Of a stretch of 64,000 nt of DNA, positions 33,829-42,934 are shown one piece after another (position 1 is the first letter of the stretch; each line of letters begins with the position of its first letter). The DNA comes from Filimonas lacunae (GTDB lineage Bacteria; Bacteroidota; Bacteroidia; Chitinophagales; Chitinophagaceae): assembly GCF_002355595.1 (NCBI RefSeq), contig NZ_AP017422.1:6018823-6082822 (forward strand), read 5' to 3'. Under the pieces are notes generated by a model. The model did not search any database and was not told where the DNA came from. It saw only the letters and a list, made by a program, of their open reading frames with translations. The position numbers and the translations under genes were made by a program.

Positions 33829-36321
33829 ATGAAAAGAATATCCCTATACCTGCTACCTGCAATGTTATTGTTGCAGCTGGCCGCCGCACAGGCACAAACA
33901 ATAAACGTAAGCGATACCGGCACCCCGGAATCTCTTTTAATAGCAGGCAAAGGCGCCACTACCACCATTTATACAGATGCTGCGGATGCAGCAGTAGTGC
34001 AGGTTGCGGCCAATGCCCTTCAAAAAGACATACAGTTACTTACTGGCCAGACACCGGCATGGCAACATTCCACCTCCTTATCTAATACACCTATTATTAT
34101 AGGTACCATCGGCAAATCGGCACTGATCAACAAACTGGTAGCCAGTAAAACTTTACAGATAAATAATATCACTGGTTTATGGGAAGCCTTTACCATACAG
34201 GTAATAGACATGCCTGTAAACGGCAAAAAAACAAAAGCACTGGTAATAGCCGGAAGCGACCGGCGCGGCACTGCATTTGGTGTTTTTGAGCTAAGCAGAA
34301 AGATGGGCGTGTCCCCCTTATATTGGTGGGCCGACGTAATACCTGCTAAAAGAAAAAACATTTTCGTTAACGGTCAATACACCAGTAAAAGCCCTTCGGT
34401 ACAATACCGTGGTATTTTTATCAATGATGAAGACTGGGGCCTGCAACCCTGGGCTGCCCGCAACCTCGACAGCGCTGTCAAAGACATTGGCCCACGCACC
34501 TATGAACGCGTGTTTGAACTGATGCTGCGCTTAAAAGCCAACTATATATGGCCCGCCATGCATCCCTGCACCAAAGCATTTTATTATTACGCCGAAAATC
34601 CACAGCTGGCCGAAAAGTATGCCATTATAGTAGGCGGTAGCCATTGTGAGCCTATGCTGCGCAACAACGTATTTGAATGGACAGAACACTTTGAAAAAGA
34701 ATATGGCCAAAAGCCCGGCGAGTGGCGCTATGATGTAAACAAAGATCAGATATATACTTACTGGAAAGATCGTGTAATACAATCTGCACAATACGAAAAC
34801 GTATACACCGTAGGTATGCGGGGCATACACGATGGCAGCATGCCCGGCCCTAAAGATGTGGGCGAAAAAGTAAAACTGCTGGGTAATGTTATCCAGGACC
34901 AGCGCACCATTTTATCAGAAGGCCTACATAAAGCGCCTGCTGTTGTGCCACAGATATTCTGTCCTTATAAAGAAGTATTAACCTTATACCAGCGTGGTTT
35001 GCAATTACCCGATGACGTAACTATTGTGTGGGCAGATGACAACCACGGCTATATCAGGCAACTATCTACTCCCGCCGAACAACAAAGAAGTGGTGGCAGC
35101 GGCGTATACTATCACCTGAGTTACTGGGGCGCTCCACACGATTACCTGTGGCTGTCTACCATCTCCCCTGCCCTTATCTCGTTTGAACTGTCTAAAGCAT
35201 GGCAATACAATGCACGCAAGGCCTGGATCATTAATGTAGGAGATATCAAACCTGCCGAAATGGAAATGCAGTTCACCTTCGACCTGGCCTGGGATGTGCA
35301 GGCTTGGCCTTTTGAAAAAGCAGTCGACTACACACAGCAATGGGCCCGTGAAACCTTTGGCCCTGAGTTTGCCAGCGATATAGCGCGTATTAAAAACAAG
35401 TATTACCAACTGGCAGCTGCCGGCAAACCTGAACACCTGGGCATGCGTGCGTTTAGTGAGCAGGAAGCAGACCGCCGCTTACTGGCTTATCGCCGCATTG
35501 CAGCCGAAGCTGGTGCTTTACAGCAAAGCATACCTGCCCGCTTGCAGAATGCCTATTTTGAGTTAGTGTACTATCCCATTGTAGGAGCCTGTTTAATGAA
35601 CGAGAAAACAGCACTGGCTGCTAAAAGCAGGCTGTATGCACAAGACAGCAGTAATAAAGCCGCCTTACTGGCAGATAGCGCCACCGCTGCCTTTGAACAG
35701 ATTAAAGCACTTACGCAACAATATAATACTACTATAGCAGGTGGCAAATGGAATGGCATTATGAGCTGGCACCCCCGCGACTTACCGGTATTCCAGATGC
35801 CGCCAACATCGGTACATCCCGATACCAGTAAAAAAGGAAGAGCGTTTTGTAATATAGATACACAGTCTGCTCCATTACTAATCCTTGCCGCTAACAGTTT
35901 TACACAAAAACAGGAGCAGCAAACCACCTTACAATCCGCTACTGGCCTGGGCTACACCGCCAACAGCATTACCTGCCTGCCGGTAACAGCCCCTTCATTA
36001 GCCAACAACGAATGGGAAAAAGCCAGTAATGTGAGCTATAGCGCCACCCTGCCTGCAGGCAAAAGAACCATACAGGTGCGCGCATTGCCTACACACAGGC
36101 AGTATACCGGTCGCGGCGTGCGCTATGCTATTGGCATAGACAATAACCCGCCACAGGTAATAGACCTTGAAGAAGCCACAGACAACGCTACCTGGAAACT
36201 CAACGTTGTGAACGGATATGCACAGGGTCAGACAGAACATGAGGTTACCGCAGGCAACCATATCATTCATATTTATTTTATGGATCCCGGCCTGGTGTTA
36301 AACGATATCAGCATTTACTAA
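33829..36321 (+). CDS. GH115 alpha-glucuronidase-like enzyme (RG-I/rhamnose regulon copy)
   Basis: 830 residues with a signal peptide ending AQAQ. GH115 layout: N-terminal alpha/beta domain (TIYTDAADAAVVQVAANALQ), TIM-barrel catalytic domain (about 190-500) and helical plus C-terminal beta domains. Landmarks: YRGIFINDEDWGLQPWA, LKANYIWPAMHP, GGSHCEPMLRNN, VGMRGIHDGSMPGPKDV, ADDNHGYIRQL, KAWIINVGDIKPAEMEM. The other GH115 here has GMRGDGDEPM where this one has GMRGIHDGSM, so they represent different sub-types. GH115 enzymes remove (4-O-methyl)glucuronic acid from glycans. The CAGGA operator suggests a pectic substrate rather than xylan. The CE12-like gene follows after 29 bp. Confidence 0.88.
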   Translation: MKRISLYLLPAMLLLQLAAAQAQTINVSDTGTPESLLIAGKGATTTIYTDAADAAVVQVAANALQKDIQLLTGQTPAWQHSTSLSNTPIIIGTIGKSALINKLVASKTLQINNITGLWEAFTIQVIDMPVNGKKTKALVIAGSDRRGTAFGVFELSRKMGVSPLYWWADVIPAKRKNIFVNGQYTSKSPSVQYRGIFINDEDWGLQPWAARNLDSAVKDIGPRTYERVFELMLRLKANYIWPAMHPCTKAFYYYAENPQLAEKYAIIVGGSHCEPMLRNNVFEWTEHFEKEYGQKPGEWRYDVNKDQIYTYWKDRVIQSAQYENVYTVGMRGIHDGSMPGPKDVGEKVKLLGNVIQDQRTILSEGLHKAPAVVPQIFCPYKEVLTLYQRGLQLPDDVTIVWADDNHGYIRQLSTPAEQQRSGGSGVYYHLSYWGAPHDYLWLSTISPALISFELSKAWQYNARKAWIINVGDIKPAEMEMQFTFDLAWDVQAWPFEKAVDYTQQWARETFGPEFASDIARIKNKYYQLAAAGKPEHLGMRAFSEQEADRRLLAYRRIAAEAGALQQSIPARLQNAYFELVYYPIVGACLMNEKTALAAKSRLYAQDSSNKAALLADSATAAFEQIKALTQQYNTTIAGGKWNGIMSWHPRDLPVFQMPPTSVHPDTSKKGRAFCNIDTQSAPLLILAANSFTQKQEQQTTLQSATGLGYTANSITCLPVTAPSLANNEWEKASNVSYSATLPAGKRTIQVRALPTHRQYTGRGVRYAIGIDNNPPQVIDLEEATDNATWKLNVVNGYAQGQTEHEVTAGNHIIHIYFMDPGLVLNDISIY

Positions 36322-36350
36322 GTCAAACAACAGTATAATAAAACCAACGA

Positions 36351-37640
36351 ATGAAATCATTGTACGTATTAGCAGCCTTTAGCCTGCTCACGTTTTCACT
36401 GGATGCACAGGCCAAAGCAGCAAAGGATACTAGTTACCGCTTTAGCTTTGGCACAGGCAAACCCGCAGCGGGCTATACTAAAGTAATGGCATCAGATAGC
36501 TATACCGATGCAAGAGGATATGGCTTTGATTTTGAAACCCAGCCCGAAGCACGCAAGCCTTTTTATTTTTCACTGGGCATACCCGAAGGCAATTATACGG
36601 TTACCCTTACTTTAGGAAGTGCTACCGATAGCGCTGCTACTACCGTAAAAGCAGAATCACGCCGCCTGTTAGTGGAAAACGTAACAACTGCACCCGGCAA
36701 GTTTGTAACCAAAACCTTTACACTCAATGTACGCCGCCCCGAGATAGATGCAGAAACACGTGTTGGCCTGAAACCGCGCGAGCTTACCAAACTGGATTGG
36801 GACACTAAACTCAGCTTTGAATTTAATGGCCCTGCTCCCGCAGTAAAAAGCATTGTTATTACCAAAGACAATAAAGCCATTACCGTATTCCTCGCCGGCA
36901 ATTCTACTGTTGTAGACCAGGACGATGAACCCTGGGCTTCGTGGGGTCAAATGTTTCCCCGCTTCTTCAAACCTGGCGTAGCTATTGCCAACCATGCCGA
37001 GTCTGGCTTAACACTGGGCAGCTTCGCTGGCAGCAGACGTTTGAAAAAAGTATTGAGTGTAATGAAACCAGGCGACTACCTGTTCATTGAATTTGGCCAT
37101 AACGATCAAAAGGAAAAAGGCCCTAATGATGGCGCTTATAAATCATATACCGAACGCCTGCAAATGTTTGTGCGCGAAACAAAAGCCAAAGGCGGTATAC
37201 CGGTGATCATTACTTCTACCAGCAGAAGAATGTTCGATAGCATCACGCACAAAACCGTAAACACCCTGGGAGATTATCCTGCTGCTGCCCGCAAAGTAGC
37301 CGCTGAAGAAAAAGTAGCATTAATAGATCTGAATGCAATGACCACTACTTTATACGACGCACTGGGTGTAGAACCTTCTAAAAAAGCCTTTGTGCATTAT
37401 CCCGCCAACACCTGGCCCGGACAGGATAAAGCACTGGCCGATAACACACACTTCAATTCTTATGGCGCTTACGAAATAGCAAAGTGTATAGTAGAAGGGG
37501 TAAAACAAAACAAGCTGGGCATCAGCAAATACCTGCTGAACGATACACCCACTTTTAATCCTGCATTTCCTGATGATGTAAATACCTGGTACTTACCAGC
37601 AAGCCCTAAAAGCACAGTGATTAAGCCTGACGGGAATTAA
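36351..37640 (+). CDS. Two-domain CE12-like rhamnogalacturonan acetylesterase
   Basis: 429 residues with a signal peptide ending SLDAQ. Residues about 25-165 form a beta-sandwich, galactose-binding-like domain (YRFSFGTGKPAAGYTKVMASDSYTDARGYGFDF, FYFSLGIPEGNYTVTLTLG). Residues about 175-420 are an SGNH hydrolase: TVFLAGNSTVVDQDDEPWASWG (Ser of block I, with Asn in place of the usual Asp of GDS), NHAESGLTLGSF, FIEFGHNDQKEKG and DNTHFNSYGAYEIA (Asp-His). It probably deacetylates a pectic or hemicellulosic glycan and is cotranscribed with the GH115 29 bp upstream. A bidirectional terminator follows. This is a longer architecture than the single-domain CE12 at 2860-3654. Confidence 0.85.
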   Translation: MKSLYVLAAFSLLTFSLDAQAKAAKDTSYRFSFGTGKPAAGYTKVMASDSYTDARGYGFDFETQPEARKPFYFSLGIPEGNYTVTLTLGSATDSAATTVKAESRRLLVENVTTAPGKFVTKTFTLNVRRPEIDAETRVGLKPRELTKLDWDTKLSFEFNGPAPAVKSIVITKDNKAITVFLAGNSTVVDQDDEPWASWGQMFPRFFKPGVAIANHAESGLTLGSFAGSRRLKKVLSVMKPGDYLFIEFGHNDQKEKGPNDGAYKSYTERLQMFVRETKAKGGIPVIITSTSRRMFDSITHKTVNTLGDYPAAARKVAAEEKVALIDLNAMTTTLYDALGVEPSKKAFVHYPANTWPGQDKALADNTHFNSYGAYEIAKCIVEGVKQNKLGISKYLLNDTPTFNPAFPDDVNTWYLPASPKSTVIKPDGN

Positions 37641-37729
37641 GTTATTGTTTGTGTTGAAGTGTTTTAGCAGCTAATGCTAAGTGCATCATCACCCAAAAGA
37701 GATATACAAAAGACAGTTATTCATAAAAT

Positions 37730-37773
37730 AAGAGAGACAGTAAAACGGTACATCCGCGCTTACTGTCTCTCTT
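37730..37773. terminator. Bidirectional terminator between GH115-CE12 unit and the mannosyltransferase
   Basis: A 13-bp perfect stem, AAGAGAGACAGTA-type arm at 37730-37742 and its complement at 37761-37773, loop 18 nt, followed by TTCTTTTT on the plus strand and TATTTTAT on the minus strand. It lies between two convergent genes. Confidence 0.85.
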
Positions 37774-37862
37774 TCTTTTTATCCTACTATCAACTTACCT
37801 GCATCTCAAGCATCCAACGCATCTTTCAACCACTTCCAACTATCACTCCCCACCGCAATACT

Positions 37863-39425
37863 CTACTGAATATTCAATGGCGTACTCTCCTGCCCCTTAA
37901 AGCCGGTTAACAGGTATACTCTAAAGTAGCGGCTGGTTTGCCCCATGCGTGTTTGGGTAAACGTATGTAACAATCGAGCGCCGGTAAAGGAATTTTCATA
38001 TATTTTATCTGGCTGTAACGGGTAGTTACTGGGCACAATACATAAGGCATTTTCGTTCGGCTGCAAGGTGGGGCGCTGCTCGTTTAACCATACATAATGA
38101 TGTAGGTCATTCAGTTCTCCTACACCTACTACCGGTATGTGCAATGTGCGGGCTGCATAATAATCCAGGTGTGCAGCAGGAAACCACTTATCACATACAA
38201 TTTTAGTATCCGCTTTGAATGCACCTGCTTGTACCTGTTGCTGGTACCAGGGTATAAAGTCGGCTCCAAACTGTCGCCAGCCATACAAATCAAGTGTAAA
38301 ATCATCTTCACCGTATTGTGCTTCTTCCTTACTGCCAATAGTGCCGGGCAGTAAGCGAATAAAGGCTATGCCCCCCAGCATTACTACTGCAATCAGTATC
38401 AGGCTGCTTTTTATCAGCCAGGGAGTGCGCCCGGAAGCAACAGGTTCCTGTGCTTTTTTATCATCCAGCCAGGCAGCAGCCACAAACAGCAGCGTTAAAA
38501 AGCCGGGGCCGCTCCAATGCGGAAGCACCGATTTAAACAGCGACACCAGGGTGGTTATGATAATAATAGGCAGGCCGCATAACAACAGCAATTGCTTTAC
38601 CTCTTTCGCAAGTGTTACCTTCTTTTTCAACACCACCAGTGCTATTACAATGGCTACCACATTCAACGGGTTGTTGTAAAACAGCTGGCCCAGTATGGTT
38701 TGGATAAAGCCATCGGCATCCAGTGCAAACTGTTTTACCTCTACACGGTTACTATGATAGTTCCAGGTAACAAAATGGTTCTGGATGTTCCAGGTAATAA
38801 TCGGGCTAATAATAACAGCGGTAAGCAGGGCTGCTACATATAACCAGGGGTTGGCCAGTAAACGGCGGTTGCAAAACAACACATACAAACCAAAACCACC
38901 CCATAAAAACACGCCATGCACCTTGCACATAATGCAAAGGCCATTTAATATGCCTATTGCCAGCCATATAGCCGGCGGTATCTTTTTGTTTTCTGTGGCA
39001 TACTGCACAGCAGTTACCATATAATATAGCCCTGCCAGCCAAAAAAGCACCTGTGGGCTATCGGGCAATATAAACGTACCCGCAATTACACCGCAATAAA
39101 TACTGGCATTATATAATAAGGCGGCATACCAACCGGTTTGCTCATTTTTAATACGCTTGCCCAGGGCAAAACTGATATAGGTGCCCACAGTGGCAAACAC
39201 CACCGAGCCCAAACGGATAAACACCTCCTGTGGCAGGCGCAAATTGAGCGTAAACAGTTTGATAAGCCAGGCCACTCCGGGCGGATGATCAAAATAATTA
39301 GATTGTAAATGAAGTGCATAGGTATAATAGTATACTTCATCGTTTCCCAGCTCCAGCATACCGGCTGCCAGCAGGCGAACAATGCCCGCGATCAACACCA
39401 GGTAAAAAAGTTGTTTTTTGTACAT
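37863..39425 (-). CDS. Polyprenyl-phosphate mannosyl/arabinosyltransferase-like membrane glycosyltransferase (GT39/83 type)
   Basis: 520 residues from the ATG at 39425 (MYKKQLFYLVLIAG), preferred to the upstream start at 39452. About ten to twelve membrane segments; the N-terminal loop has NDEVYYYTYALHLQSNYFDHPPG, the acidic lumenal motif of the PMT/ArnT (PMT_2) group. The C-terminal soluble part (about 430-520) has no recognised catalytic motif. It would transfer a sugar from a polyprenyl-phosphate donor at the outer face of the inner membrane. The GtrA gene just upstream on the same strand supports such a role. The exact sugar is unknown. Confidence 0.8.
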   Translation of the reverse strand: MYKKQLFYLVLIAGIVRLLAAGMLELGNDEVYYYTYALHLQSNYFDHPPGVAWLIKLFTLNLRLPQEVFIRLGSVVFATVGTYISFALGKRIKNEQTGWYAALLYNASIYCGVIAGTFILPDSPQVLFWLAGLYYMVTAVQYATENKKIPPAIWLAIGILNGLCIMCKVHGVFLWGGFGLYVLFCNRRLLANPWLYVAALLTAVIISPIITWNIQNHFVTWNYHSNRVEVKQFALDADGFIQTILGQLFYNNPLNVVAIVIALVVLKKKVTLAKEVKQLLLLCGLPIIIITTLVSLFKSVLPHWSGPGFLTLLFVAAAWLDDKKAQEPVASGRTPWLIKSSLILIAVVMLGGIAFIRLLPGTIGSKEEAQYGEDDFTLDLYGWRQFGADFIPWYQQQVQAGAFKADTKIVCDKWFPAAHLDYYAARTLHIPVVGVGELNDLHHYVWLNEQRPTLQPNENALCIVPSNYPLQPDKIYENSFTGARLLHTFTQTRMGQTSRYFRVYLLTGFKGQESTPLNIQ

Positions 39426-39473
39426 GCTCAATGTATCAACATAACAGGGCATGCCTCCTCCCTACTACTGTTC

Positions 39474-39863
39474 TTATTTTTTAAAATTGAAAAAGAAATT
39501 GCTGAAGAAGTTCCAGAAAAACACAATCACCACTGCCAGCGACTTGGAAATGTAAAACTTCAGCTGCACTTTTTCGTTAAAATACCATACCAGCAGGTTG
39601 TTTAACAACAACCCTATCAGCGAAAAACCGAGAAAACGAAGCAAATCCGACTGCCAGGCGGCATTATCGGTTTTTTCAAAGGTGAAATACCGGTTTAATA
39701 CAAAACTGTTTCCCACTGCAATCGTAAACCCACAGGTGTTAGCAACAAACTTATTGATCTTCACCTTTTCCTTCAACAGCCATGTTATTCCAAAATCGAT
39801 GCATACACCGGTAACTCCCACCATCCCAAATTTTATTAAACGCCACAGGAAACCTGGAAACAT
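39474..39863 (-). CDS. GtrA-family small membrane protein
   Basis: 129 residues with four hydrophobic segments: FLWRLIKFGMVGVTGVCIDFGITWLL, NTCGFTIAVGNSFVLNRYFTF, SDLLRFLGFSLIGLLLNNLLVWYF and SLAVVIVFFWNFFSNFFFNFKK, the classic GtrA pattern. GtrA proteins are linked to translocation of polyprenyl-phosphate sugars. It precedes the mannosyltransferase-like gene by 48 bp on the same strand, and the two probably work together in cell-surface glycosylation. Confidence 0.88.
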   Translation of the reverse strand: MFPGFLWRLIKFGMVGVTGVCIDFGITWLLKEKVKINKFVANTCGFTIAVGNSFVLNRYFTFEKTDNAAWQSDLLRFLGFSLIGLLLNNLLVWYFNEKVQLKFYISKSLAVVIVFFWNFFSNFFFNFKK

Positions 39864-39979
39864 GTACTACTGTTTTTAGATAGGCAACAAAGGTAGGAGA
39901 AACAAAAATTAAAAAATTTCCAGTCGTAAAATGTATTGGAATTGAATTTATACGTTCCTTTGTACAACAAAGTGCTTTT

Positions 39980-40648
39980 ATGAACAATCCTCAACAGCAT
40001 CTTTCTGCCCTGCGTGATATCAGGTCTATGATGGAAAAAAGCAGCCGCTTTGTTAGTTTAAGCGGTTGGAGCGGCGTAGCTGCCGGCATCTGTGCCCTCC
40101 TGGGCGCTTACCTGAGCCACGGTTATGTTTACGGGTATAAAAATCTGTTCATTCATGAAATGAGCGCATCGCGCTACGACTCCGGCATTTCTTTGCTGGA
40201 AGTGCTTATGAACACCTGGTTGTTCTGGATTGCCGCCGGCACTTTTGCGGCAGCCTTTATCAGCTCCTTTATATTCACTTTTATTAAAAGCAAAAAAGAC
40301 GGCACTCCTTTATGGGGGAAAATGACGAAACGGCTACTCATCAACTTTAGCATTCCCCTATTTGCCGGCGGATTGTTTATTTATAAACTACTGCACTTTG
40401 GCACCTTTGGCCTGGTAGCGCCCGGTTGTTTACTTTTTTACGGACTGGCTTTACTCAATGCCAGCAAATACACCCTGGCCGAAATTAAATATCTTGGCTA
40501 TGGCCAGCTGGTTTTAGGCGTGATCAATTTAGGATTTGAGGGGGCAGGTTTGTATTTTTGGGCTTTAGGTTTTGGGGTATTACATATAATATACGGCATT
40601 GTTATGTGGTATAAATATGAAAGGGACGTAAAAAACAGTGAGGCATGA
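39980..40648 (+). CDS. Integral membrane protein of unknown function, partner of the HTH regulator
   Basis: 222 residues with about six membrane segments (GWSGVAAGICALLGAYLSHG, NTWLFWIAAGTFAAAFISSFIFTF, RLLINFSIPLFAGGLFIYKLL, FGLVAPGCLLFYGLALL, GYGQLVLGVINLGFEGAGLYFWALGFGVLHIIYGIVMW) and a short cytosolic start with many Gln and Arg. I do not recognise a named family. Its TGA stop overlaps the ATG of the next gene, a winged-helix regulator, and a CreD homologue follows. The arrangement suggests a membrane sensor or stress-response module. Confidence 0.72.
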   Translation: MNNPQQHLSALRDIRSMMEKSSRFVSLSGWSGVAAGICALLGAYLSHGYVYGYKNLFIHEMSASRYDSGISLLEVLMNTWLFWIAAGTFAAAFISSFIFTFIKSKKDGTPLWGKMTKRLLINFSIPLFAGGLFIYKLLHFGTFGLVAPGCLLFYGLALLNASKYTLAEIKYLGYGQLVLGVINLGFEGAGLYFWALGFGVLHIIYGIVMWYKYERDVKNSEA

Positions 40649-40944
40649 AGAACCCGATAGAGCATCTGAATAAAATATTCGACAGCCGCATTCGCCTGGG
40701 CATCATGAGCGCCCTGATGGTGAATGACGAGGTGAGCTTTAACGAACTGAAAGAATTGCTGGACATTACCGACGGCAACCTGGCCAGCCATTTAAAAAAT
40801 CTGGAAGAAAACAACTGCCTTAAAGTGCAAAAAAGCTTTGTAGGCCGTAAAACCAATACCACTTATTCCGCTACCAAAGTAGGCGAAAAAGCCTTCAAGG
40901 CCCATTTAGACGCCCTTGAAAAAATGATCAAGTCCATCGAATAA
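40645..40944 (+). CDS. Winged-helix transcriptional regulator (ArsR/MarR-like, HTH_34 type)
   Basis: 99 residues: MKNPIEHLNKIFDSRIRLGIMSALMVNDEVSFNELKELLDITDGNLASHLKNLEENNCLKVQKSF is a winged helix-turn-helix with the recognition helix DGNLASHLKNLEE, followed by the wing (VGRKTNTTYSATKVGEKAF). No metal-binding Cys pair as in ArsR. Overlaps the upstream membrane-protein gene by 4 nt, so the two are translated together. It probably regulates the three-gene unit including creD. Confidence 0.85.
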   Translation: MKNPIEHLNKIFDSRIRLGIMSALMVNDEVSFNELKELLDITDGNLASHLKNLEENNCLKVQKSFVGRKTNTTYSATKVGEKAFKAHLDALEKMIKSIE

Positions 40945-41004
40945 TTTTTTTGCCCATATACTTTGAATCTCAAAGCTCTTTCAAAACAAATAAAACATCC
41001 TCAT

Positions 41005-42333
41005 ATGCCCGACAAAATTCTTATCAAAGCTTTAATAACCGGTGGCTTAATAGCCGTACTCACACTGGCCACAAACCTCATCAGCAACCTGGTTCAGGAG
41101 CGGCAGGAACGCCAGAAAGAAGCCACGCAGGACGCCAGCCGTCAATGGGCCACCGGCCAAACGTTTACCAGTCCTTACCTGGTTATTCCGTACAAAACAG
41201 GTGGCACACCCGTTATTATTTTACCGCAAGACCTTACCCTTAACAGCAACATACAAACCCAGGAAAGAAGCCGTTCCCTGTTTAAAATGGTGCTATACAG
41301 AAGCCAGCTGCAATTGAATGGCACGTTCAAACCTGTATTGCCCAACGACCTTTCACTGGCATCACTGGATCTTACAGAAGCCAAACTTTGTATAGGTTTA
41401 AGCGACTTTAAAGGCATTGAAGAAAAGCTGAGCATTACTGCCGCCAGCCACACCTACGATTTGGCTCCCGGCCTGCCCAATAGCAAAATAGACAACACAG
41501 GCCTGTCTGCCACCATACCACTCACCACCGATGAGTTCAGCAAGGGTTTTGACTTTAGCATGAAGGCCAACATTAAGGGCAGCGGACAACTACACTTTGT
41601 GCCCCTGGCCGCCAACAGCCAGTTTAGCATGAGCAGCGCGTGGCCCAGCCCTTCTTTCGATGGCAACACCCTGCCCATTACCCGAACAGTGAATGACAGT
41701 GGTTTTACCGCTTCCTGGAGTTTTAACCAGGCCAACCTGCCCTTTCCTACGGTCATCACTAAAGAAGAGATTAATAAACTGGAAAATGAATTTGGGGTTA
41801 CTGTAGTGCAACCGGCCGATCAGTATGCACAAACATCCCGCACCATTAAATACGCCCTGTTGGTGATAGGCTTAACGATGGCTTTATTCTTTGTAACTGA
41901 GATTATGCAAAAGCGCCCGGTACACCCTGTGCAATATGTGTTGATAGGGCTGGCGCTTGTGATCTTCTATACACTGTTGCTTTCTATCAGCGAATACGTG
42001 GCCTTTAACATCGCTTACTTCCTGGCAGCACTGGCCACCGTGTTACTCATTACCCTGTATGCCAAAGGACATTTTAACAGTTGGAAAACAGCAGGCATAT
42101 TCAGTATTGCCTTAACCATGCTGTATGGCTTTATATTCATTATCATACGCCTGGAAGAAACCGCGTTACTGGTAGGCAGCATTGGCTTATTTGTAATACT
42201 GGCTATAGCCATGTATGCCAGCAGAAAAATCAACTGGTATCATATTACTCCTGAAAAAACACCATTAACACCATTGCAACCCAACACCCCTGCTCCATCC
42301 TTTAACCCTGATGCTCCGTATTCAACAGAGTAG
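41005..42333 (+). CDS. creD: CreD-family inner membrane protein
   Basis: 442 residues from the ATG at 41005 (MPDKILIKALITGG); an in-frame TTG at 40963 would add 14 residues and is rejected. One N-terminal membrane segment, a large periplasmic domain (about 45-280, RQKEATQDASRQWATGQTFTSPYLVIPYK), then four to five membrane segments, including YALLVIGLTMALFFVTEI and PVHPVQYVLIGLALVIFYTLLLSISEYVAFNIAY, the CreD signature. A proline-rich tail follows. CreD is linked to envelope stress and colicin or beta-lactam response in other bacteria. It lies 60 bp after the regulator gene and before a bidirectional terminator. Confidence 0.88.
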   Translation: MPDKILIKALITGGLIAVLTLATNLISNLVQERQERQKEATQDASRQWATGQTFTSPYLVIPYKTGGTPVIILPQDLTLNSNIQTQERSRSLFKMVLYRSQLQLNGTFKPVLPNDLSLASLDLTEAKLCIGLSDFKGIEEKLSITAASHTYDLAPGLPNSKIDNTGLSATIPLTTDEFSKGFDFSMKANIKGSGQLHFVPLAANSQFSMSSAWPSPSFDGNTLPITRTVNDSGFTASWSFNQANLPFPTVITKEEINKLENEFGVTVVQPADQYAQTSRTIKYALLVIGLTMALFFVTEIMQKRPVHPVQYVLIGLALVIFYTLLLSISEYVAFNIAYFLAALATVLLITLYAKGHFNSWKTAGIFSIALTMLYGFIFIIIRLEETALLVGSIGLFVILAIAMYASRKINWYHITPEKTPLTPLQPNTPAPSFNPDAPYSTE

Positions 42334-42350
42334 GATTTGTGCAGAATGAT

Positions 42351-42379
42351 AAAAGGCGCCCCGGGGGGAGGCGCCTTTT
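42351..42379. terminator. Bidirectional terminator between creD and the PepSY-like gene
   Basis: AAAAGGCGCC (42351-42360) pairs perfectly with GGCGCCTTTT (42370-42379), loop of 9 nt, with T-runs on both sides. It lies between two convergent genes. Confidence 0.9.
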
Positions 42380-42403
42380 CTTTTTATCATACAGGAACAA
42401 GGA

Positions 42404-42856
42404 TTATAAGGACTGAACTTCTCTTTGCAGCACGCCTTTTTCGTTAAAGTAGATATACTTTTTCTGCACCAAAGAGCTTTTCTCTACATAAATGCGGTAT
42501 TGCAGCTCTTTGTCTTTTTTAAGGATAGTGGTTACCGATCCTGGCTTCCAATCACTATACCTGCTTTTGCTCACCCCTACTTTCACTTCCTCAGGCAAAG
42601 CGCTATACTCCATCTCTTTATCGGTTTCTTTCCATTCGCCTTTGCTGCTAAACCAGGCTTCCGTTTTAACACCTTTTTCTACAAAACTGGCCTGCCAGCT
42701 ACTCAGCTTGTCATGCCACGATACATCGTTACCATCCGGAAACTTCACTTTAAAAGCATTGGTTACTTCTGCCGGCACTGATCGCAATTGAGCAAAAGAG
42801 AAGGAACCTACCAATAAAAACAAAACTGCCAAAACGCCCTTTATACTCTTTTTCAT
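42404..42856 (-). CDS. Periplasmic PepSY-like (BLIP-fold) protein
   Basis: 150 residues from the ATG at 42856 (MKKSIKGVLAVLFLLVGSFSFAQ), which begins a clean signal peptide; the upstream in-frame ATG at 42898 is ignored. The mature protein is a double PepSY-like repeat: VPAEVTNAFKVKFPDGNDVSWHDKLSSWQASFVEKGVKTEAWFSSKGEWKETDKEM, then LPEEVKVGVSKSRYSDWKPGSVTTILKKDKELQYRIYVEK, with the D-W and F-x-x-x-G pattern of Bacteroidota PepSY_like proteins. Function is unknown; such proteins are common and secreted. Divergent from the sugar dehydrogenase gene. Confidence 0.82.
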   Translation of the reverse strand: MKKSIKGVLAVLFLLVGSFSFAQLRSVPAEVTNAFKVKFPDGNDVSWHDKLSSWQASFVEKGVKTEAWFSSKGEWKETDKEMEYSALPEEVKVGVSKSRYSDWKPGSVTTILKKDKELQYRIYVEKSSLVQKKYIYFNEKGVLQREVQSL

Positions 42857-42934
42857 AGTTATTCTATTTATAGTTAGGGTTAAGCAAACATCATGCAATT
42901 CCCATTATGGCAGAATTATTGCGCACTTCTTTGC

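Noticed and set aside
37674-37910. Open frame of 78 codons after the CE12-like gene
   Set aside because: It spans the bidirectional terminator and the 3' end of the mannosyltransferase, with no family resemblance.
40963-41004. TTG start for creD
   Set aside because: ATG at 41005 leads directly into the membrane segment, and the extra residues show no family similarity.
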